A stretch of DNA of 64,000 bases from Pseudomonas arsenicoxydans. Its GTDB lineage: Bacteria; Pseudomonadota; Gammaproteobacteria; Pseudomonadales; Pseudomonadaceae. The stretch lies in assembly GCF_900103875.1 (NCBI RefSeq), contig NZ_LT629705.1:3171001-3235000 (forward strand), given 5' to 3'. Below the pieces are notes generated by a model that ran no database searches, was not told where the DNA came from, and saw nothing but the letters and a program-made list of their open reading frames with translations. This document shows, in pieces, positions 20,080-28,040 of the stretch. Both the position numbers and the translations under genes were made by a program. Position 1 is the first letter of the stretch. Each line of letters opens with the position of its first letter.

Positions 20080-20931
20080 TCAGCGAAGTAACAACACAGG
20101 CATGGTGGCCGTTCGAAGCATCGTCGTAGTTGTGCTGCCTACCAGAAATTGTCTGATGCGTGAGTGCCCGAAGGCACCCATGACCAGCAGATCAATTCCG
20201 TGCTCCGCTTGATAAACGTGCAAAGCCGCCTCCACTTCTCCTTGCCGGATCTGGGCCTGTACTTCAAAGCCGGCAGAGAGGAACATGCCTACAGCCTTCG
20301 CCAGAGCATCACGATTATCTTCCGAGTCTGCTCCTACCATAACGAGATGAATGGGCAGGCCTTCGCAAAGCTGGCTGGCGGCAAGTATCTGAATGGTTTT
20401 GTAGGCCGTAGGGCTGCCGTCAAATGCGAGCATCACTTTTTCGGGCTTTTTATAGCTATTGGCTGTGATCAAGATGGGCCGGTGAATTGTTCGCACGACA
20501 GCTTCTATCTGGCTACCAAGGGTACGCGTACTGCGTGCGCTGTCTTCTCCCACTCTTCCGATCACCAATAGCCGAATATCCTCCTGAAGGTCGCTCAGAC
20601 TTTCTACCAAGTGGCCGTGGCGCTGCTTCAACTCAGGAAAACCAGCACCGGAGATGACAGTTCGCTCCCTGGCTTTTTCAAGCATGTGCTGACCCTGCTC
20701 CAGAGCGAGCCTGGCACGCTGGGCATCCAACGTAGCCAGTTCCTCCAGCAGGTGTTCTCGACTGCCGAGGCCAATGTTTCCACTCAGGTCAGCTGCTGCA
20801 GGGTATTTCTCTTCATCCAATACATGCAGCAAGGTCAGTGGCGCATCTAACTGATGCGAAGCCCATGCTGCGTAGTCGCAGACCGCTAGTGAGGATTGTG
20901 AGTTATCAATGCATGCCATTACGCGGGTCAT
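20080..20931 (-). CDS. Universal stress protein, tandem-domain UspA
   Basis: A 283-aa protein made of two Usp domains (residues ~1-145 and ~155-283). The second domain holds the ATP-binding motif GAFGHSRIRQFLVGST (G-x2-G-x9-G-S/T) and the first strand VMLAFDGS; the first domain (MTRVMACIDNS) has lost most of the loop. It starts 11 bp after sulP and is certainly co-transcribed with it. uspA genes occur in fluoride-riboswitch regulons and in many stress islands. The role is probably ATP-dependent stress signalling. Confidence 0.93.
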   Translation of the reverse strand: MTRVMACIDNSQSSLAVCDYAAWASHQLDAPLTLLHVLDEEKYPAAADLSGNIGLGSREHLLEELATLDAQRARLALEQGQHMLEKARERTVISGAGFPELKQRHGHLVESLSDLQEDIRLLVIGRVGEDSARSTRTLGSQIEAVVRTIHRPILITANSYKKPEKVMLAFDGSPTAYKTIQILAASQLCEGLPIHLVMVGADSEDNRDALAKAVGMFLSAGFEVQAQIRQGEVEAALHVYQAEHGIDLLVMGAFGHSRIRQFLVGSTTTTMLRTATMPVLLLR

Positions 20932-20942
20932 TGTCGATCTCC

Positions 20943-22442
20943 TTAGTGGCTCATGAGCTTGTCGATGGCGTCAGGTTTGTCATGCACGCCAAAGCGGTCA
21001 ACGATGGTGGTGCTGGCTTCGTTCAGACCCAGCACCACAGCTTCAGCGCCTTCACGGCGGAACTTGATCACCACTTTATCCAGCGCCGCTACGGCAGTGA
21101 TATCCCAGAAGTGCGCTCGGGTCAGGTCGATGGTGACTTTCTTGACTGCTTCTTTGAAGTCGAAAACATTGGTGAATTTTTCAGCCGAATTGAAAAATAC
21201 CTGACCCACCACGGTGTACGTCCGGTGTGAATCCTTGGCATCCAGGCTGGACTGGATGTCGAGGTAGTGGCCGATTTTGTTCGCAAAGAACAGCGAAGCC
21301 AGCAGCACCCCTACCAATACACCGTAGGCCAGGTTATGCGTTGCCACGACGACCACGACGGTCGCGACCATGACGAGATTGGTCGACAACGGGTGCTCTT
21401 TTAGATTACGCAGGGAGTCCCAGCTGAAAGTGCCAATGGACACCATGATCATCACGGCAACCAATGCCGCCATCGGGATCTTGGAGAGCCATTCGCCCAG
21501 GAACACGACCATCAGCAGCAAGAAGATTCCTGCGCATAAAGTTGAAAGGCGAGTACGACCGCCAGACTTCACGTTGATGATCGACTGGCCAATCATGGCG
21601 CAGCCGGCCATACCACCGAGCATCCCCGCTGCGATGTTGGCAACGCCTTGGCCCTTGCACTCGCGGTTTTTGTTACTGGTGGTATCTGTCAGATCGTCGA
21701 CGATGGTCGCTGTCATCATGGACTCCAGCAGGCCTACAACTGCCAGCGCTGCTGAGTACGGGAAGATGATGCGAAGGGTTTCAAAGTTCAGCGGGACTTC
21801 AGGCCACAGAAAAATCGGCAGTGTGTCCGGTAGCTGACCCATGTCTCCCACGGTGCGGATATCCAACGCCAGATAAATCGCGATAGCAGTCAGCGTGAGG
21901 ATGCAAACCAGCGGTGAGGGAATCAGCTTGCCGATCTTCGGTACATACGGGAACAGGTAGATGATCCCGAGACCCGCTGCGGTCATGGCGTAGACATGCC
22001 ACGTGACATTGGTGAGTTCAGGCAGTTGCGCCATGAAGATCAGAATCGCCAATGCGTTTACGAAGCCGGTGACCACTGAGCGTGAAACAAATCGCATCAG
22101 CGACCCCAGCTTCAAGTAACCGGCAAGAATCTGGAGCACCCCACAGAGTAGGGTGGCTGCCAGCAGATACTGTAGCCCGTGCTCTTTAACCAGAGTGACC
22201 ATGAGCAGTGCCATGGCACCGGTAGCCGCCGAGATCATGCCAGGGCGACCGCCGACGAAGGCGATAACGGCGCAGATACAGAAGGAGGCGTAAAGACCGA
22301 CCTTAGGGTCTACACCAGCAATGATGGAAAAGGCGATAGCTTCCGGGATCAGCGCCAGAGCGACTACGAGACCCGCGAGCACGTCTCCACGGACGTTGGA
22401 TAACCACGTTTGTTTAAGTGATTGCAGCATCAGAATATCCAA
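20943..22442 (-). CDS. SulP-family anion transporter with STAS domain
   Basis: A 499-aa inner-membrane transporter. The membrane part (~residues 15-400) has GDVLAGLVVALALIPEAIAFSIIAGVDPKVGLYASF at the start, the typical SulP amino-terminal signature, and VVGLLESMMTATIVDDLTDTTSNKNRECKGQGVAN in the middle. A STAS domain (~410-499, VTIDLTRAHFWDITAVAALDKVVIKFRREG) follows. Substrates in this family include sulfate, bicarbonate and other anions. The direct coupling to uspA and the fluoride surroundings do not fix the substrate. The ATG at 22442 is used; another ATG lies 12 bases in. Confidence 0.93.
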   Translation of the reverse strand: MDILMLQSLKQTWLSNVRGDVLAGLVVALALIPEAIAFSIIAGVDPKVGLYASFCICAVIAFVGGRPGMISAATGAMALLMVTLVKEHGLQYLLAATLLCGVLQILAGYLKLGSLMRFVSRSVVTGFVNALAILIFMAQLPELTNVTWHVYAMTAAGLGIIYLFPYVPKIGKLIPSPLVCILTLTAIAIYLALDIRTVGDMGQLPDTLPIFLWPEVPLNFETLRIIFPYSAALAVVGLLESMMTATIVDDLTDTTSNKNRECKGQGVANIAAGMLGGMAGCAMIGQSIINVKSGGRTRLSTLCAGIFLLLMVVFLGEWLSKIPMAALVAVMIMVSIGTFSWDSLRNLKEHPLSTNLVMVATVVVVVATHNLAYGVLVGVLLASLFFANKIGHYLDIQSSLDAKDSHRTYTVVGQVFFNSAEKFTNVFDFKEAVKKVTIDLTRAHFWDITAVAALDKVVIKFRREGAEAVVLGLNEASTTIVDRFGVHDKPDAIDKLMSH

Positions 22443-22721
22443 GGCAATGCATCACACGCACTCCAGGCTAATGGCGAGCGCGTCGATACGAATTCAAATT
22501 GTGAGGATAAATTTGCTGTGTGCTTTGGGTGTAAGAACCGGGCATACAGCAGTACGCACCGCGAGCGAAACAGGCGGGTGCGAGGTGTTGCGAGGGGGCG
22601 TAGCGCTAAGGCGGCGTAGGCTGCCAGTAGATCGTTTGGAGTACAGTCATGCTGGTGTTCCTGTAGCTCAAGGGGTATGGATTCGGAAGTATATAGCGAA
22701 ACTATCGTCGCTTGCGACCTG
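22443..22721. other. Upstream region of sulP; no gene seen
   Basis: 279 bp between the sulP start and a LysR remnant. It must hold the sulP-uspA promoter on the minus strand. No fluoride aptamer, REP or coding fragment could be recognised here. Confidence 0.5.
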
Positions 22722-22960
22722 TTATCTCGCGTTGGGCAGCTTGGCCCAGAACTCTTCTGGAGAAGGGCTGATTGGGGCTGTCGGTCGCGTGAGATGAATT
22801 TCTAAAGGGATATCCCAGCTTTCATCGAGGGCCCTGACAAGGCGTCCATCAGCCATTTCCTGTTCCGTCAGGCTTTTCGGTAACCACGCTACCCCCTTGC
22901 TTTCCAATGCCATGGACATCAGCACTGCTGCAAGGTGGCTGCTGAAAAGAGGCTTGAGGT
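22722..22960 (-). pseudogene. C-terminal remnant of a LysR-type regulator
   Basis: About 75 codons on the minus strand read LFSSHLAAVLMSMALESKGVAWLPKSLTEQEMADGRLVRALDESWDIPLEIHLTRP...EEFWAKLPNAR. This is the end of a LysR substrate-binding domain (the GVAWLP..L.......L......W.IPLEI pattern). No helix-turn-helix or upstream part precedes it. Confidence 0.75.
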
Positions 22961-22961
22961 G

Positions 22962-22976
22962 AAGGTAGTCTACCTT
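22962..22976. promoter_or_regulatory. Palindrome AAGGTAG-T-CTACCTT
   Basis: A perfect 7-bp inverted repeat around one base, directly at the broken end of the LysR fragment. It resembles the dyads of MerR-type metal regulators, but the half-site spacing is shorter than in the CadR/ZntR-type sites I know. It is possibly an orphan operator left by a rearrangement. Confidence 0.3.
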
Positions 22977-23141
22977 GGAGTCAAACGTTTAAGTCGAGCT
23001 GGCTCAAGCAAAGACTTCACTAGCGGACGGTGTTGTCTGGTCACTCCGGCTCTAGAACGCCGAAGAGCTATATGCGCTTACCGGTGCCTGCAGTGCAAGA
23101 CTGCGGAAAGGGTGTTCCGAACATGCAGCAGTAACCTCGAT

Positions 23142-23336
23142 CTACATTTGCCGACCAGATTTCGAGTTGGATGAGGAGTCAGGCTCTTCGAGGTGCGACA
23201 CCAATGCGACACGCAGTTCAAGCAACGCATCGCGCAACCGGGCGTCTTCGCGTGCATCACCTGTCTGAGGCGTGAACTCTTTAGCGTGCTGAAGCAACGC
23301 ATCGGCATCATTTCGGTTGAGATCAAACACAATCAT
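23142..23336 (-). CDS. Small hypothetical protein (64 aa)
   Basis: MIVFDLNRNDADALLQHAKEF... is an acidic, mostly helical 64-aa protein with a regular start. It lies 35 bp after the MbcA/ParS-like gene on the same strand. No motif is recognised. The position suggests an operon partner of the antitoxin-like gene, but it looks nothing like a RES-domain toxin. Confidence 0.5.
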   Translation of the reverse strand: MIVFDLNRNDADALLQHAKEFTPQTGDAREDARLRDALLELRVALVSHLEEPDSSSNSKSGRQM

Positions 23337-23371
23337 GTTGAATCCTTGTGCATGGCCGGACGTTGTGATGA

Positions 23372-23563
23372 TTAGCCGGCGTATCCATGGTCGATTCGCT
23401 CAAGCGCATCCTTGACCATCAGATACCCAACTTCATTGCGGGCGAGCTCGATCGGTGATTGATTGCCCAGAGAGGCTTTGGGTTGGTTCAGCCACGCATC
23501 TGCTTTTGCTTTGTTGCCAAAGACTTGCTCGGCTTGGAGCAGGATCAGCTCAATGGGGTTCAT
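23372..23563 (-). CDS. MbcA/ParS/Xre-type antitoxin (toxin-binding domain only)
   Basis: The ATG at 23563 gives a 63-aa protein, MNPIELILLQAEQVFGNKAKADAWLNQPKASLGNQSPIEL..., which corresponds to the DUF2384 / MbcA-ParS-Xre C-terminal domain (FG....A..WL..P...LG...P.ELA). The frame can be extended 26 codons upstream, but that stretch looks non-coding. In RES-Xre and similar toxin-antitoxin systems this domain follows a DNA-binding domain and is next to a RES toxin. Neither is present here, so it may be a solitary remnant or part of an unknown pair. Confidence 0.7.
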   Translation of the reverse strand: MNPIELILLQAEQVFGNKAKADAWLNQPKASLGNQSPIELARNEVGYLMVKDALERIDHGYAG

Positions 23564-23651
23564 TTTTGCTCTCGGTAGTTTTGCAGGGCTCTTACCTGTC
23601 GAAAGGGGTATGACAGCAGAGGTGGTGCATGCGTGTGCCAAGCATCCCGGT

Positions 23652-24116
23652 CTACAGCGCTTCGAAGTACCAACTGCCTAGATCAGCGCCGGGAAGCACA
23701 GTTGGATGCATAAGATGATCTGTATCGATGTAGCCCTTCTCTCGATTCACCCTGTGCTGCATTTCGTGAGTTTTCAGCGATATCAGGTAATCACCTAATG
23801 GTATGCCGCTTTTTTGTAAAGCCTGATAACTCATCAGCAGCGCGAGATTGTCCTGTGCCGCCTTCGTCCTTTTTTTAATTATTTTCTGGCAGACGTCAAC
23901 GAAGTCTGGGTCGTTGTGACCGTGTCGTTGGAACGAAGCGGCCATTTCCGCGAAGACTCCTAGCTGTTCGACTGTGAATGCACGAAGACAGCCAGAGCTG
24001 AATTTGAAGCGGTAGCTTGCGAACATGGAAATCGCAAATTCCTGCAAACTGCAATCGGTCGGGGAGCGCCCGGTGAGCAGCATTTCCCGATGTTGCCTGT
24101 AAGGGGAATCGTCCAT
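23652..24116 (-). CDS. Hypothetical protein (154 aa)
   Basis: A 154-aa soluble protein from ATG 24116 (MDDSPYRQHREMLLTGRSPTD); a longer form from 24191 is possible. It is rich in helices and has no membrane segment. The C-terminus is YIDTDHLMHPTVLPGADLGSWYFEAL. I do not recognise the family. It is on the same strand as the antitoxin-like gene 88 bp downstream and as the TIGR02391 remnant upstream. Confidence 0.6.
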   Translation of the reverse strand: MDDSPYRQHREMLLTGRSPTDCSLQEFAISMFASYRFKFSSGCLRAFTVEQLGVFAEMAASFQRHGHNDPDFVDVCQKIIKKRTKAAQDNLALLMSYQALQKSGIPLGDYLISLKTHEMQHRVNREKGYIDTDHLMHPTVLPGADLGSWYFEAL

Positions 24117-24218
24117 CTGCACCTCGCTAAGCCAACGAGCATCTCTATCACCACTGATTACAGCACAGCGGTGCGTCGTTATGGCGATCAACTAGATCTG
24201 CTGGAGTGCTAATCAGCT

Positions 24219-24540
24219 TCATGGGGATACCTTTCGGGTGACATCGAGCTTGTGATGCATCAGCGACACCACCTTGAGGGTGTCCTAAGCGTCCTGCTCG
24301 GACATAGGCCGATTTAACTTCGTCGTATGGGCGAGAGCATTTCGGACTGCCCCCGACAATCCAAGTAGCAGGTTCGCGAATCCTTTTGGATCACTTTTCT
24401 CAGACTCAGTGGTTAGAGGCCCTAAGGCCAGCATCTGGCTTTGCCCCAAGAAATGCCTTCGTCAGCAGATCAGCGCCATCCGTGCCGTCGCTATGGATAA
24501 CAAGAGATGAGGCATTGACTTCTCTTGTGACGGATCTAGG
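24219..24540 (-). pseudogene. TIGR02391-like (Abi C-terminal domain) remnant
   Basis: Minus-strand translation gives SLVIHSDGTDGADLLTKAFLG, then (after a one-base shift) LGPLTTESEKSDPKGFANLLLGLSGAVRNALAHTTKLNRPMSEQDA, a TAG stop, and DTLKVVSLMHHKLD. The order DG..L...AF, then L.TESE...KGFANL..G..G..RN..AH, then EDA.D.L...S..H..LD is the pattern of the TIGR02391 / Abi C-terminal family linked to phage abortive infection. One frameshift and one nonsense codon make it inactive; the N-terminal part is missing or unrecognisable. Confidence 0.72.
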
Positions 24541-24675
24541 CTAGAAGCAGCTGCGAAATTCAACGGCTGAGGGTGTAAGCACCTCATCAAACCGTGATTT
24601 CACGGCCAGACAATTCAATCCGACCCCCAGCCCAATCCGGTGAGCAGTTCGTTTTCTATTGTCTGGAGAGCAGCC

Positions 24676-25866
24676 ATGACCTCAAATATTCTCTCTGCTT
24701 CCCCTGCAAAGTACCGTGCTCCGACCGTGACCACGGCTTATCAGCACGACAAATTTGTATTGCCAAATGGGCAGATTCTCTGCGGTATTGGACGCGCAGG
24801 GCCTGATCTGGACGCCTATTGCAACTCACATTTTCAGCGTTCCTGGTTTGAAGTAATACTCGAAATTGAACGTAGTCTTTCAGAGAGATTGCGTGGCATT
24901 GAAAAGCGTTTGCCCGCTTTGGAAGCGCTGCTCACTGATGGGCAATCCCCTGAGACGCTGCGTCCGGTTTTCCAAGACATCATTGGTACATTGAGTGCGC
25001 TTGTCGAGCACGGGTGCCTTGATGCCCAGATGCGGATTGGACTGCTGTATCTCTCAATTGGGGAATACTTTGAGCCAGGCGGCCAAGCCCAGAAGCGGGG
25101 CTTAGAGGAAATTCTGCACGCTCAGGGTAATGGTCACCCCAACGCTGCCTATACCCTGGGGGATTACTACGTTGAAAAGGGCTGTTTGGAGGAAGCGTTC
25201 TGTTTTTATCAAATGGGGCATCAGCGAGGTTGTGCCGTGTGCTGTTACCAGCTTGGGCAGTTCGCCGAGCATGGTTTTGTTGGAAGCCCTGAAGATCTGC
25301 ACATGGCTTTTGACCTCTACAAATGCTCATCTAAAGATTTCTACCCACCGGCAACCGTTCGCATGGTCGAAATGCTCATAGAGCACGGAGATGTATTTTC
25401 GATCCCAGAGTCTCCGATTCATTTGCTCACTCAGGCTATTGATATGGGATGCGACGAAGCCATGTTGTTGTTGGCACAGCTTTATGAGCGCGGCAGGCAG
25501 CTCATTCGAGAGCCATGGCTGGCCGTCTCGCTGTACCGCCGTGCTGCAATGGCTGGAAATTCAACCGCCCAATTGAAGCTGGGGCAGATACTCGACGGGA
25601 GTGATGTTGCTGGTCTTCCGTTAGCTGAGGACATCCAGGAAGCCATCGAGTGGTACTACAGGGTAACTACAGACCAGAACAATCCAGATGTGCGTGGGTG
25701 GGCCTACATGTACCTAGGTCGCATCTCTTTCAGAATGCGAGATTTTGGTATTGCACAGCTGCACTATGAGGCTGCAGCCGCACTAGGCATCATTGGTGCG
25801 GAGGTTATGATGCAGCATGCGAGGGATGCTTATGACGAGTGTTATGGTGAGGAGGGAATTGGTTAG
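24676..25866 (+). CDS. Sel1-repeat (TPR-like) protein
   Basis: A 396-aa soluble protein. Residues ~110-390 contain degenerate Sel1-type helical repeats, for example AAYTLGDYYVEKGCLEEAFCFYQMGHQRGCAVCCYQLGQ, DEAMLLLAQLYERGRQLIREPWLAVSLYRRAAMAGNSTAQLKLGQI and GWAYMYLGRISFRMRDFGIAQLHYEAAAALG. ATG 24676 is chosen because GGAG stands 8-11 bases before it; an upstream frame adds 12 unlikely residues. There is no signal peptide. Sel1 proteins act as scaffolds for protein contacts. It is the last gene before the recombinase module and points toward it. Confidence 0.8.
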   Translation: MTSNILSASPAKYRAPTVTTAYQHDKFVLPNGQILCGIGRAGPDLDAYCNSHFQRSWFEVILEIERSLSERLRGIEKRLPALEALLTDGQSPETLRPVFQDIIGTLSALVEHGCLDAQMRIGLLYLSIGEYFEPGGQAQKRGLEEILHAQGNGHPNAAYTLGDYYVEKGCLEEAFCFYQMGHQRGCAVCCYQLGQFAEHGFVGSPEDLHMAFDLYKCSSKDFYPPATVRMVEMLIEHGDVFSIPESPIHLLTQAIDMGCDEAMLLLAQLYERGRQLIREPWLAVSLYRRAAMAGNSTAQLKLGQILDGSDVAGLPLAEDIQEAIEWYYRVTTDQNNPDVRGWAYMYLGRISFRMRDFGIAQLHYEAAAALGIIGAEVMMQHARDAYDECYGEEGIG

Positions 25867-25963
25867 GCGAAAAAGAGGTGGCTTTTCTACTTTTGAAAGG
25901 AGCAAGGTGAGTTGAGTTTTTTGTAAAATGGATCAACTTCCTGAGCAATATGATCGTGCTGAC

Positions 25964-25986
25964 GCCGACGAGTTTCTTTCGTCGGC
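25964..25986. terminator. Hairpin GCCGACGA/TCGTCGGC between convergent genes
   Basis: A perfect 8-bp stem with a 7-nt loop between the ends of the Sel1 gene and the recombinase operon. No T-tract follows on either strand, so termination strength is uncertain. Confidence 0.45.
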
Positions 25987-26012
25987 CTCTAAATGCAAAC
26001 ACTTTGATTAGG

Positions 26013-27434
26013 TTATTTATTAAGGATATCATCTCTGTCTTGGTATTTGAGTGAAATAAGCTCCTCTACTCTGTCTATAAATTGAAAAGTGCCAAGACCT
26101 TTTTTGAGTTCGTGGCATAATAGTCTAAGATGAGAGTCGAACTCATCTTGCAGTAGAATAAGGTTAGCAATGCTGACAGTCTCCTCTATATTATTAAGGC
26201 GACGATAGGCAAGGTGGATGTAGGGCATAAGACCTTCCAAGGTTTTATGGCCACTCAACTGCTTAACTGTATGGAGAAAAAAACTGTCGCTGATTAACCT
26301 TATCTCAAATTCCTTGCTATTTTTGAATTTGTTTCTTTGGAATAATATAACAAATAAGTTGGTGCAGAAGGCGTGTCTAAACATATGGGCGCAAGCTTGC
26401 TCTGAAATCCCCGCAGCTTTTCTAAGAGTATGTATTTCATTTGTGATAGTTGTGTCGGCAAGCGGTTTTCCGGTACGTTCGGACACGAACAACTTTCCAT
26501 GATCTGGCCTCCCGCCCTTAGTGAATATCTTTATAGCGCTGGGGCGATGAAGTTTCATGTATGTACGAGCCTGCTGAAGTAATACTCTAGAAACAGGAAT
26601 TTGGCGAATAACAGGCTCTCCTTGCTTGAGTGTCAGTAAGTCTAATACGGGGAATTTCATATGCCATGCCCGGTTTATTGCCTCGACTTTAATATCTGCA
26701 AGCTCGCCTCGGCGAGGCCCCAGATATTCAAGAAATGAAATATGCAAATGCCTTCTTGAGTTAATAAATGAGGAGGTGTTAGCGTCGTCTGCAGCCTGTC
26801 TAAGGCTTTTAACGCTTTTCGGGGAAATTGGGTTTCTGGTGTCCCCTGTCTCGCCAAGAGTGAAGCTGTGATGCCATATAGACGTCTTTTTAATAACCTG
26901 ACCATTATGCCCAACAATGCTGTACTCACGAGTTGTTGTCTTGATGACTCCATTTTCGGCGACAAAGTTTGGCTTGCCGCTGAAGTTTCCTAGAAAACGA
27001 AGAAAGTTTAGGCATACTTGGCCGGTAGAGGTTAGAGTGTTTTCATTTTTTTGGCGTTGAATCAATCGATCTTTGTATCGTTGTTTGCGTAGTTTTGATA
27101 TAAAACGCGTAAAGTGCAAATCAGTAAGCTCTAAGAAATCAAGATGTTCATTACTACAATATCTAATCAATTGACTGAGCTTGCCGGCATAGTCACCTAT
27201 TGTTCCACCTTTGCTGCCACGTCTTGACAGCGGCTGTCCGGCCCGCCCTCGTTGGTCGCGAAGAGTGAGCATGTACAAATTTATTGCGGTACAAGGTGTA
27301 TGGTCAGGCCACACCAAAAATGGGAGATTTGAACCGTCCTTGGTAAAAATTCTGTTATCGATATGATGACTGTACAGTTTAAGGTTAGGCAATGGGTAAA
27401 ATAGTTTTAAGTCGCCAGCTAATTTTAGTTTCAT
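26013..27434 (-). CDS. Tyrosine recombinase, 473 aa (last gene of the recombinase module)
   Basis: A full tyrosine recombinase catalytic set can be read: Arg I in LGPRRGEL (R241/242), HMFRH (H350, R353), LSGHK (H396) and the nucleophile Tyr405 in GLMPYIH. A phage-integrase-like SAM-type N-terminal domain (~60-150) precedes it. The gene starts by an ATGA overlap with the 202-aa gene, so translation is coupled. Base composition is clearly more AT-rich than in the neighbouring Pseudomonas genes. It is probably a component that acts together with the two larger recombinase-like proteins upstream. Confidence 0.9.
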   Translation of the reverse strand: MKLKLAGDLKLFYPLPNLKLYSHHIDNRIFTKDGSNLPFLVWPDHTPCTAINLYMLTLRDQRGRAGQPLSRRGSKGGTIGDYAGKLSQLIRYCSNEHLDFLELTDLHFTRFISKLRKQRYKDRLIQRQKNENTLTSTGQVCLNFLRFLGNFSGKPNFVAENGVIKTTTREYSIVGHNGQVIKKTSIWHHSFTLGETGDTRNPISPKSVKSLRQAADDANTSSFINSRRHLHISFLEYLGPRRGELADIKVEAINRAWHMKFPVLDLLTLKQGEPVIRQIPVSRVLLQQARTYMKLHRPSAIKIFTKGGRPDHGKLFVSERTGKPLADTTITNEIHTLRKAAGISEQACAHMFRHAFCTNLFVILFQRNKFKNSKEFEIRLISDSFFLHTVKQLSGHKTLEGLMPYIHLAYRRLNNIEETVSIANLILLQDEFDSHLRLLCHELKKGLGTFQFIDRVEELISLKYQDRDDILNK

Positions 27435-28039
27435 TTTTTGTCATCATTTTTAAGTGTGACGATGTTAGAGGTATTCGGGGGGGGGGTAATTTGTCGGGGT
27501 TTTAGGGTTAGGATTCTTAATATAGAATCAGTTGCATCTTTGCCAAGTTTTTTTCTGATGTTTTGATCTTGCTCATTTTGAATGTTGCTAATGCTGCTCA
27601 TGGAAAGGCTCAATGCCTGCAGAAGATGGAAATTAGCTTCGCGTTGTGACTCAAGATCAGACTTTAGTATGACTATTTGTTCTTGCAGTCCGAGTTTAGT
27701 GGGCTTTTTTTGTGCTCGATCTTGCTGTTTGACTCTGTCGATTGCATCACAGGCATCTAGTCGTAAACTGTCAATAAATTCAAATGATACGTCTTGGTTG
27801 TAGGTCGAGATTTTTGACTTTAGAGTTGTAAGGCTCATTGGTCTGATTTGGATAACAATGTCGTCAATATTAGAGTCATGATCAATGGATGCCATACCAC
27901 CCTGACTATTGAGGGATTGTCTAATGTAATGGTTCTCAACGTATTTTTCTGGATGTTTCAATATGTCATTGAGTAAGGCTACTAGTGACATTATGGAGTT
28001 TTTTATTGTTTGGGATTTGTTCTTATTTGAACTTCTCAT
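27431..28039 (-). CDS. 202-aa accessory protein of the recombinase module, with poly-C tract
   Basis: A soluble, basic/acidic mixed protein with a predicted coiled-coil region (~residues 105-150, around LQEQIVILKSDLESQREANFHLLQAL). It has no recombinase motif. It starts 1 bp after the 702-aa gene and overlaps the 473-aa gene by four bases. Near the 3' end a run of ten C (coding strand) encodes the PPP in ITPPPNTSN. The small size, coiled coil and position beside recombinases recall accessory proteins such as TnpC of Tn554 or GmtX of gamma-mobile-trio islands; homology is not established. Confidence 0.7.
   Translation of the reverse strand: MRSSNKNKSQTIKNSIMSLVALLNDILKHPEKYVENHYIRQSLNSQGGMASIDHDSNIDDIVIQIRPMSLTTLKSKISTYNQDVSFEFIDSLRLDACDAIDRVKQQDRAQKKPTKLGLQEQIVILKSDLESQREANFHLLQALSLSMSSISNIQNEQDQNIRKKLGKDATDSILRILTLKPRQITPPPNTSNIVTLKNDDKK
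27477..27486 (-). repeat. Poly-C10 (poly-G on + strand) homopolymer inside coding sequence
   Basis: Ten consecutive G on the plus strand, i.e. C10 in the coding strand of the 202-aa gene, ~50 bases before its stop. Runs of this length slip in replication and sequencing. A one-base change would alter the C-terminus and the coupling to the downstream recombinase gene. Confidence 0.85.
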
Positions 28040-28040
28040 T

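Noticed and set aside
19827..20129. 100-aa plus-strand frame
   Set aside because: It runs over the hairpin at 20031 and into uspA in antisense, without RBS or motif.
22935..23174. 79-aa plus-strand frame
   Set aside because: Overlaps the LysR remnant and the palindrome; composition not coding-like.
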